DNA of 64,000 nucleotides from Aquatica leii (lineage: Eukaryota; Arthropoda; Insecta; Coleoptera; Lampyridae), in contig CM069432.1 in NCBI GenBank assembly GCA_035610365.1, positions 85,110,020-85,174,019 of the forward strand, written 5' to 3'. The position numbers were made by a program, and so were the translations under genes. The first letter of the stretch is position 1. Each line of letters begins with the position of its first letter. Shown piece after piece: positions 59,301 through 64,000 of this stretch. Below the pieces are notes generated by a model, which saw only the letters and a program-made list of their open reading frames with translations, ran no database searches and was not told where the DNA came from.

Positions 59301-59560
59301 CAACCCTTAGAACCAACAATAGTGCGAGAAGCGCCACTATCTAATAAACTTAAAATTTCGTGACCAAAAACTTTAACGTAGACAAAAGGTCTTTCGTCAG
59401 ACTCAGCAGACTCTAAAACATAATCCAACACGACTTTATTCTTAACGAAACTCTTTTTCTTCGAAGAATGTAGACTATTAAAATATACAGCCGATTTAAC
59501 TTTAACCTCTGACGTCACTAAACGGCTTCTTAGTACGTCCTTTACTCGTTTCCCGAACAC
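56324..59560 (-). CDS. LTR-B Pol polyprotein (protease-RT-RNase H-integrase)
   Basis: An uninterrupted frame of 1078 codons. Protease LLDSGAS (72-78) with LILGVDF; reverse transcriptase with SSPILLVKKKD (265-275), LDIKSAYWQIP and YLDD (381-384); RNase H with D530 (QTDAS), E571 (TEKECLAV) and D596 (TDHAS); integrase zinc finger H726, H733, C763, C766; catalytic D796, D856, E891 with 34 residues between the last two; C-terminal GPF near residue 1040. All key residues are present. The frame opens at GTG just inside the end of gag and has no early ATG, so it is expected as a Gag-Pol fusion through the -1 site at 59548. It would be processed in a cytoplasmic particle and integrate DNA with 4-bp duplications. 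Confidence 0.95.
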   Translation of the reverse strand: MFGKRVKDVLRSRLVTSEVKVKSAVYFNSLHSSKKKSFVKNKVVLDYVLESAESDERPFVYVKVFGHEILSLLDSGASRTIVGSKGWEIFSQLGLKLNKSVKVNCIVANGKSVQSLGSLLVPIEIKGKIIVLEVLVVPDVPHNLILGVDFWKQAGIVPDLRKGEWRFENMDTISQLEDKDSVIKSRLDLSSEQLNQLDSLVSNHFSSSNKNFGCTNLIEHQIKTTSEPIKQRYYRVSPFIQKQIDLELEKMLKLGVVEKSNSAWSSPILLVKKKDNSYRFCVDFRKVNKVTEKDAYPLPYVSSILDRLRDAKFISSLDIKSAYWQIPLSEESKQYTAFTVPNRGLFQFTRLPFGLANAPASWQRLIDRVLGPELEPYVFVYLDDVIICAPSFEKHMEVLTEVLRRLREANLMLSKDKCHFCKPELKYLGFIVNSTGLSVDPEKVDAILRIPVPTGVAEVRRIIGMASWYRRFVPNFSTIIAPLTSLLKKNSSFNWTSDCDEAFQIIKNCLVSAPILSCPDFNVPFTVQTDASDFGLGSVLTQFIDGEERVICYNSRSLTKCERKYSTTEKECLAVLWSIEKLRPYLEGTTFTVVTDHASLVWLHNLKEPTGRLARWAVRLQQFDFTIIHRKGKDHVVPDALSRSVPAIDNITTDCDTTEPKSSDKWLTKLMERVRSKPNAFPQWKISNGKLFKHVTVDYPDLRSENDNWREVVPKSKRLEILSKFHDEPTAGHLGIFKTLERIVPLYYWPKMKADVIRYINGCKVCITHKPEQKRPAGLMTRHPIVDKPWQLISTDLVGPLPRSKSGYSYILVVADYFSKFVLFFPLRSATAAAVTKRLEEDVFLMFGVPQYLLCDNGTQFRSSEFTKMVSSYKSKIIFNANYHPQANPTERVNRVMKTMLSSYIEDNHRHWDKYLAKVACAIRTAVHEVTGLTPFFANFGREICLDGSRHGKTTDSDTIDDLAFADRTFLAERGPAFREVYVDIKNRLNAAYVRAKHYYDLRRRPAPFEVGDTVWRKNYVLSDASRYFSAKLAPKFIGPFYVKRKVSYQTYELSDDTGASKGIWNAKDLKLNPTGDK

Positions 59561-60945
59561 TTAGAACAAGTGCGGACCGTAACGTTAGGTTTTCCACAAC
59601 GATAACAAAATAAACCTTTCTTAGGTTCTTTGCAAGAAGCAGCTCGATGGTTCGGCTTCCTACAATTCCAACATAATTGCGGACTACTTCGATTAGAAGA
59701 AGCAGGCGCATTAACGATAGCTAACCTTCGTGAAGAAGGTGCGATACTAGAAGATGGTAATCGTAAATTTTGTCTAACAGGTGGTGTAGATTTTTCACCA
59801 CTACTAACGTTATTCGAAGAACGAGAAACTGCAATGTCCTTAACTTGAGATGTTACATAAGCGAGATCAGGCTCCATGTCCTGCTTTCTACGAGACGGAG
59901 GCGTGTAAGCTTCAATAGCTTGCATGCGGTCCTCGATAATACGACCAAATTTAATTAACTCTTCAATTGAAGTAACTGACGACAAACCAAGCTGAGTTTG
60001 ATAAACGGGAGAAATATTTCTTAATAAAATCTTTAACTGCTTTTCTTCAGAAAAAGGCTCATCGAGACGTGAAAACATGTTGCGAATAATTGCAACGTAA
60101 ATACCCATAGGTTCATCATTAGCTTGAGTGCGACGCTTAATTTCTTCAATAAGTCGTTCGTCATAATCGGTAGGCTGGAATTGTTCGCGTAAAAACTTAA
60201 CTAAATCTTCCCAAGAATTAACTGAACTACGAATGGATCTAACAAAAATCAATGCATGACCTGTAAAAAGATCAGTACACTCCAAAAATAACTGATGACT
60301 TGAAACGTTACGCGATAATTGAAGTTCGGCAACTCGTTCTAAAAATGCATTCAATGAAATTGACTTTGCGTCACCTGAAAACTTTAAGTTCCATTTTGAA
60401 ACTGAAATACTCTTAACATGACTAACAAAATTTGGACTAACAGCAGAAGACGTCGGTAAAGCGGCATCAACTACAGAAGGTTGAACGACAGGTTCGATGA
60501 CTTCATCGGCGGAAGTAGACGGATTTGAAACAACAATTTGCTTATCCAAAAGTTCGTACTGCGAAATTAAAACAACTAAATCTTTTAAAAACTCATCTTT
60601 AACTTGAGAATCGTCACCTTGAATAGGAATTGAATTGCCAATACGGTTTAACAAATATTTAATTTTGGTTTCAATAGTAGAAGAAATTTTTGTAGTCGGA
60701 GTAATTTTCAATGAATCTATTAATTTTCTAAGCTCATCGATACCTTCACGAATCGCTAATTTATCTGCATTAAAATCGAACGGATACACGGGACGAGATA
60801 TTTTTCCGGCGGCTTCTTCAATAAGGAAATTCTTGAGTAAACCTCGTAATACGACAACACCTAAAGATGCATCACCGCCTCTAATCAAAATTTCATAACG
60901 TAATTCGTTATGCGATAAACGATCAACAATCAATTTGTAACCCAT
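59542..60945 (-). CDS. LTR-B Gag
   Basis: A 467-residue Gag from an ATG at 60945, 105 bases inside the 5' LTR. The N-terminal block (LIVDRLSHNELRYEILIRG) and the capsid-like core (KWNLKFSGDAKSISLNAFLE, FQPTDYDERLIEEIK, LLRNISPVYQTQLGL) are shared with LTR-A. Then a Ser-rich linker and two metal sites: CWNCRKPNHRAASC (CX2CX4HX4C) and CYRCGKPNVTVRTCSKC, which lacks the His and reads as CX2CX9CX2C. The protein ends SGNE two codons after the slip site. Gag would assemble the particle and bind the RNA. No defect seen. Confidence 0.95.
   Translation of the reverse strand: MGYKLIVDRLSHNELRYEILIRGGDASLGVVVLRGLLKNFLIEEAAGKISRPVYPFDFNADKLAIREGIDELRKLIDSLKITPTTKISSTIETKIKYLLNRIGNSIPIQGDDSQVKDEFLKDLVVLISQYELLDKQIVVSNPSTSADEVIEPVVQPSVVDAALPTSSAVSPNFVSHVKSISVSKWNLKFSGDAKSISLNAFLERVAELQLSRNVSSHQLFLECTDLFTGHALIFVRSIRSSVNSWEDLVKFLREQFQPTDYDERLIEEIKRRTQANDEPMGIYVAIIRNMFSRLDEPFSEEKQLKILLRNISPVYQTQLGLSSVTSIEELIKFGRIIEDRMQAIEAYTPPSRRKQDMEPDLAYVTSQVKDIAVSRSSNNVSSGEKSTPPVRQNLRLPSSSIAPSSRRLAIVNAPASSNRSSPQLCWNCRKPNHRAASCKEPKKGLFCYRCGKPNVTVRTCSKCSGNE
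59548..59554 (-). promoter_or_regulatory. -1 ribosomal frameshift site, gag-pol of LTR-B
   Basis: Minus strand G GGA AAC in the gag frame (TCG GGA AAC GAG TAA); the -1 frame reads TTC GGG AAA CGA into Pol. It is the same heptamer, with the same preceding codon, as at 7080-7086. The gag stop is two codons later. Confidence 0.85.
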
Positions 60946-61030
60946 TTTAAAATGTAATTACAAAACGGTAAAATCTTCCAAAAATCACGAAACTTAACAG
61001 GCAAACTAAAATTCGAAAAAGGCCACACGT

Positions 61031-61041
61031 TGGAGACGCCA
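61031..61041 (-). promoter_or_regulatory. Possible primer binding site of LTR-B
   Basis: The minus strand reads TTGGCGTCTCCAACGTGTGG about nine bases after the 5' LTR end. It shares TGGCG, CCAACGTG and GGCC with the Lys-type site of LTR-A, but has extra bases after TGGCG and a greater distance to the LTR. The functional tRNA is therefore uncertain. The listed span covers the core (TTGGCGTCTCC). Confidence 0.5.
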
Positions 61042-61050
61042 AATTATTTA

Positions 61051-62890
61051 TGTTACATTCCAAAATTAACACAAAGTCACTGCCTGCAATGTATTAACAT
61101 AAACGGGGGTTGTGCCACTAGCTCAATGGAGACGGGGTGAGTTTTATTTAAAAGTTTCGTGATCGAAATGGATTGACTTGTCGAAAACACAAAATCGATA
61201 AATAATAATGTCGAAATCAAAGGGCGCCAGGAAGGGGTAAAGCTTAATGGACTAATGACCCTTGCCAACCATAAGTCCGCTTCTGTAGTATGCACCCCAA
61301 TGGACTTACCTTAGAGGGTGCATTTGCTAAAATCTAAAATAAACTAATAAAGTTACACACGCGGAGGCCGACGGAATTAAAAGCTCTTTACAATTTAATA
61401 ATTTAACATTTATTTGAACAAAATAAAACAAAATGAATAAAATAATAAAATAAAATAATTGAATTGAAATTGACAAAATTAATCACACAAAACAGTAGCA
61501 AAATAATAAAAATTACGTGAATGCACGTTTGATCAAAACCAAAATTTAAAGTTAATGGCACAAAATACACAAACAAAATAATAAAATACACAATACAGAA
61601 TTTTAAAGAAATAAACAGCACAAATTAATCAATCTATAAACCTCTATGATCACGGCCGTGTGTCGATATAATTTAAAAACAAAATGAAATAAACTTATAA
61701 ACTAATTTATATACATATAATTTGAATCGATAATTCGGTCCCGTTTAATAAATTTTTAAACTTGGGATAAAACAGTACCGTAAAATACGATCATTAATTA
61801 GTTACATTAACGATAACTTCGAAACACTTGTAATTTTTAATTGAAAATTCAAAGCTTTTAACACTTAATCGCGTAAACGTAAATTTCACATATCAATAGA
61901 TGGTGCAAAATAAATACCTTGATTTACTCGAAGACGGGCTTTTGGTTAGCGTAGGCCAGCAGAACGTCCAGGACCTCGATAGGGTACCAAATCCAGATGA
62001 ATAAATTTACCAACGGAAGAATTATTATTGATCCGCCTCCAAGGCGAAAGATATGAGATTGCGAAACAAACTCACGCACAAAATTCACTTAACGAAACAT
62101 GCGATATTAATTAGGAAAACAGTGATCTCCATGAACCGTAATTACGAAAAAGGAAAGTTTTATTTTCCACTCAAGCATCACTGTACCATTTTCACTTACT
62201 TCCGCGGTAACTATTATCAAAGGTGAATTATCACCTGCGTGAACTACATTCTGACATCTGCCAATCAACTAACTTCGGACTCGTACCTCATTTACCAAAA
62301 TCACATCTATATATCAACTTTTGTCGACTGCCCTTTCCACAAAGGCTGCGTTCGAAATCTCAATCACCAAAATATTCTCGCGAAGCAGTGCAATAAAGAG
62401 GCAAACAGCACTTATTACGTCATAGTCATATTATTAGGACACAGCGTTTCGCTTGTACGTGAAACTGTCAATTTGACAAGATATTATATTACAAGAATTT
62501 AAACTGCCTAATAAATTAAGATAACGACTTAATTTTTTCCACGTAATCTAAACGTTTGACATAAAGAAATTCAAGTACGAATGTACTCGAACAAAGAACT
62601 CATAAACCAACTTAAAATAAACAAACGGCGAAAATAGATTTAATTACGATTATATCTCAGAAGGAAAACATAACTCACAACTGGAATTTTTACGGCGTAA
62701 CAAAATACAAAACTTTATCAACAATTACATTGTAACTTTGCATTTAAAATCGTAAAATAACTTATTAAACTCAATCTAAAATCACATTAACACAAATTCA
62801 AAATACATTAAATGAAAATCGTCAATCCAAATACTGTGTCCGTTATCAAACATTACTCAATCAACCAATCGATTCTAAACGATGGTTACA
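61051..62890 (-). repeat. 5' LTR of LTR-B
   Basis: 1840 bp; promoter-bearing copy for the minus-strand element. ORFs at 61403-61621 and 62239-62502 duplicate those of the 3' LTR. Confidence 0.95.
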
Positions 62891-62894
62891 CACC

Positions 62895-63110
62895 TCTATA
62901 ATTAATAATAAATAGACATCTGCATAAAACGCATAGAGTATTAAAGCGACCCAAGGAAGAAAAAAGAAATATTATTTATGCAGATGAAACTTACTTGAAC
63001 AGTTTGCATACAGTTCCGTTGACTTCGGATGATAAAATAAACAAATGATTACAAGCGCCACTAGCCAAAAAACAACGATTAATTTTTGTCTATACAAATT
63101 TTTGATACTA
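62895..63110 (+). pseudogene. Mariner-type transposase relic, copy 3, right piece
   Basis: Directly after the CACC duplication the plus strand reads RCLHKTHRVLKRPKEEKRN and then IIYADETYLNSLHTVPLTSD, QAPLAKKQRLIFVYTNF. This is the first catalytic Asp block (compare YMDETYVYSGHTQSKSWSD in copy 2) followed by the strand leading to the HAGG motif, which is lost. Stops interrupt it. Together with 53822-53904 it shows that LTR-B landed in an old transposon. Confidence 0.65.
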
Positions 63111-63505
63111 ATGACTTATTGTTTTTTAAACCATAACAAAACAAGAACTAGCGTAATCAAATAATTAACTAAACAACTAGTTAAAACAATTAAATAAAAA
63201 ATGTATATTCACCTTTAAACCAAATTCTGCCACAATGTAACAATAGAACCAAAGGCAGCAATTTGGATAAACGAGAATTGATAAAATGGATAACTATAAC
63301 AAAAATTTTTTTAAACAAAAGAAATAAATTGAAATTTAATGCAACGATTCGAATACATTGCGTGCAATACCAGATTGTAATTACATAATGTCTAAAACTT
63401 AGTAATTGAAAAATGTGTTAATGTTAGATTAAGAGAGTAGAGACAGATAGTTCTCATGTTAGTAAAGTAAGAAAATAACACTTTAGTCAATAATATACAA
63501 TAGAT

Positions 63506-63805
63506 CAGAGGTTTTCAATTTGTAGTCCGTGAACCCCACTGGATCCGCACAGCTATTGGTACAGCGTCTATTAGCATTCCTCGACAAGTTAAAAGAAAAT
63601 CTTGTACACTAAATTTTAAGTGAATGCAAAGTACGTCTTCAACGTTAACCCTACAGAGGTGACAATTTTATACTCAAAATTTAAATTTTATTGTTTAATT
63701 TTTATCGCTTAATTTCACCTTTTTTTATTTTTAATTTTGGGGGATGCGCCAAATTTTTTAAAAGTTTTTAGAGGTCCGTCGTAGCAAAAAAGCTGAAAAC
63801 TACTA
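63506..63805. mobile_element. 300-bp hAT-like non-autonomous element
   Basis: Ends CAGAGGTTTTCAA and, reversed, TAGTAGTTTTCAG. The flanks CAATAGAT (63498-63505) and CAATAGAC (63806-63813) are an 8-base duplication with one mismatch. Inside, AGTCCGTGAACCCC near the left and GGTCCGTCG near the right are the subterminal blocks often seen in hAT elements. Non-coding. Confidence 0.75.
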
Positions 63806-64000
63806 CAATAGACAATATACAACAGTTAGTTATTTGAGTAGGATAAGATAGTAAAAAACCTGAATCTTTTTTTTTTACAGCAGCATTTGAGGTTAAAAAA
63901 GAATCCGGCACACATAACATCACACTAAATTAAAAAGCTTTAAAACCCTAGTAGCAAACAAAGTTGGAACTATATGGTTCCGATTAGTTTTCCGATATTT

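Larger units (their letters stand above)
53905..62890 (-). mobile_element. LTR-B, intact Ty3/gypsy retrotransposon
   Basis: An 8986-bp element on the minus strand with LTRs of 1843 and 1840 bp, CACC duplications, one intact gag, one intact pol, a frameshift site and a purine tract. Reading the LTRs side by side I found only three one-base length differences (two in G or C runs, one at CGGAAG/CGAAG) and no substitution. Everything visible is consistent with a very recent insertion that could still be competent. It has the same layout as LTR-A but a clearly different sequence, so it is a separate family of one lineage. Confidence 0.95.

Noticed and set aside
1-64000. CRISPR arrays, rRNA and tRNA genes
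   Set aside because: None seen. The only regularly spaced repeat (165 bp) has no spacer structure, and the tRNA-like strings are primer sites of LTR elements.
1-64000. A novel multi-gene system
   Set aside because: All coding sequence that I can recognise belongs to transposable elements; no group of unrelated genes that could form a system is present.

Overview
The window looks like one AT-rich stretch of arthropod, most probably insect, nuclear DNA made almost entirely of transposable elements. I found no cellular protein gene, rRNA, tRNA or CRISPR array that I can support. The insect reading rests on the mix of families: I-like, Dong/R4-like and Penelope-like retroelements, Ty3/gypsy elements with Lys- or Leu-type primer sites, a BEL/Pao relic, IS630/Tc1/mariner relics with a wide DDE spacing, and small hAT elements. 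One 100-N assembly gap lies at 42084-42183.

Layout. 1-455: a 165-bp tandem array running in from the left. 540-11693: an I-like non-LTR element on the plus strand, split inside its reverse transcriptase gene by a complete Ty3/gypsy element on the minus strand (LTR-A, 2156-10064, 4-bp target duplication CCAC). The TAA tail of the I-like element is followed by a truncated Dong/R4-like fragment and a long TAA microsatellite. 13806-15282: a solo LTR (family D, duplication AGCC). 19093-19900: a Penelope-like relic with a GIY-YIG remnant. 22261-23605: a 5'-truncated non-LTR insertion with a 13-bp duplication. 25140-26454 and 34660-36641: two broken mariner-type transposons; the second keeps both inverted termini and sits inside a BEL/Pao integrase relic. 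30390-31028: two foldback sequences. 37396-40589: an internally deleted gypsy element (LTR-C). 40625-40769: a small hAT element. 42184-44339: one LTR and leader of a second family-D copy, cut by the gap. 45175-45834: a possible element with long inverted termini. 51880-53145: a decayed ORF of an uncharacterised arthropod repeat family. 53905-62890: an intact gypsy element (LTR-B) inserted in a third mariner-type relic. 63506-63805: a second hAT-like element.

How the parts work. LTR-A and LTR-B have the same plan on the minus strand: LTR, primer site, gag, then pol reached by a -1 frameshift at GGGAAAC, a purine tract and LTR. LTR-B has both reading frames open and LTRs that differ only by three one-base length changes in my reading, so it is the one element here that could be active now. 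LTR-A has one frame break in gag. The other elements are decayed, and the nesting gives a relative time order: BEL and I-like oldest, then the mariner-type and Dong-like insertions, with LTR-A and LTR-B youngest.
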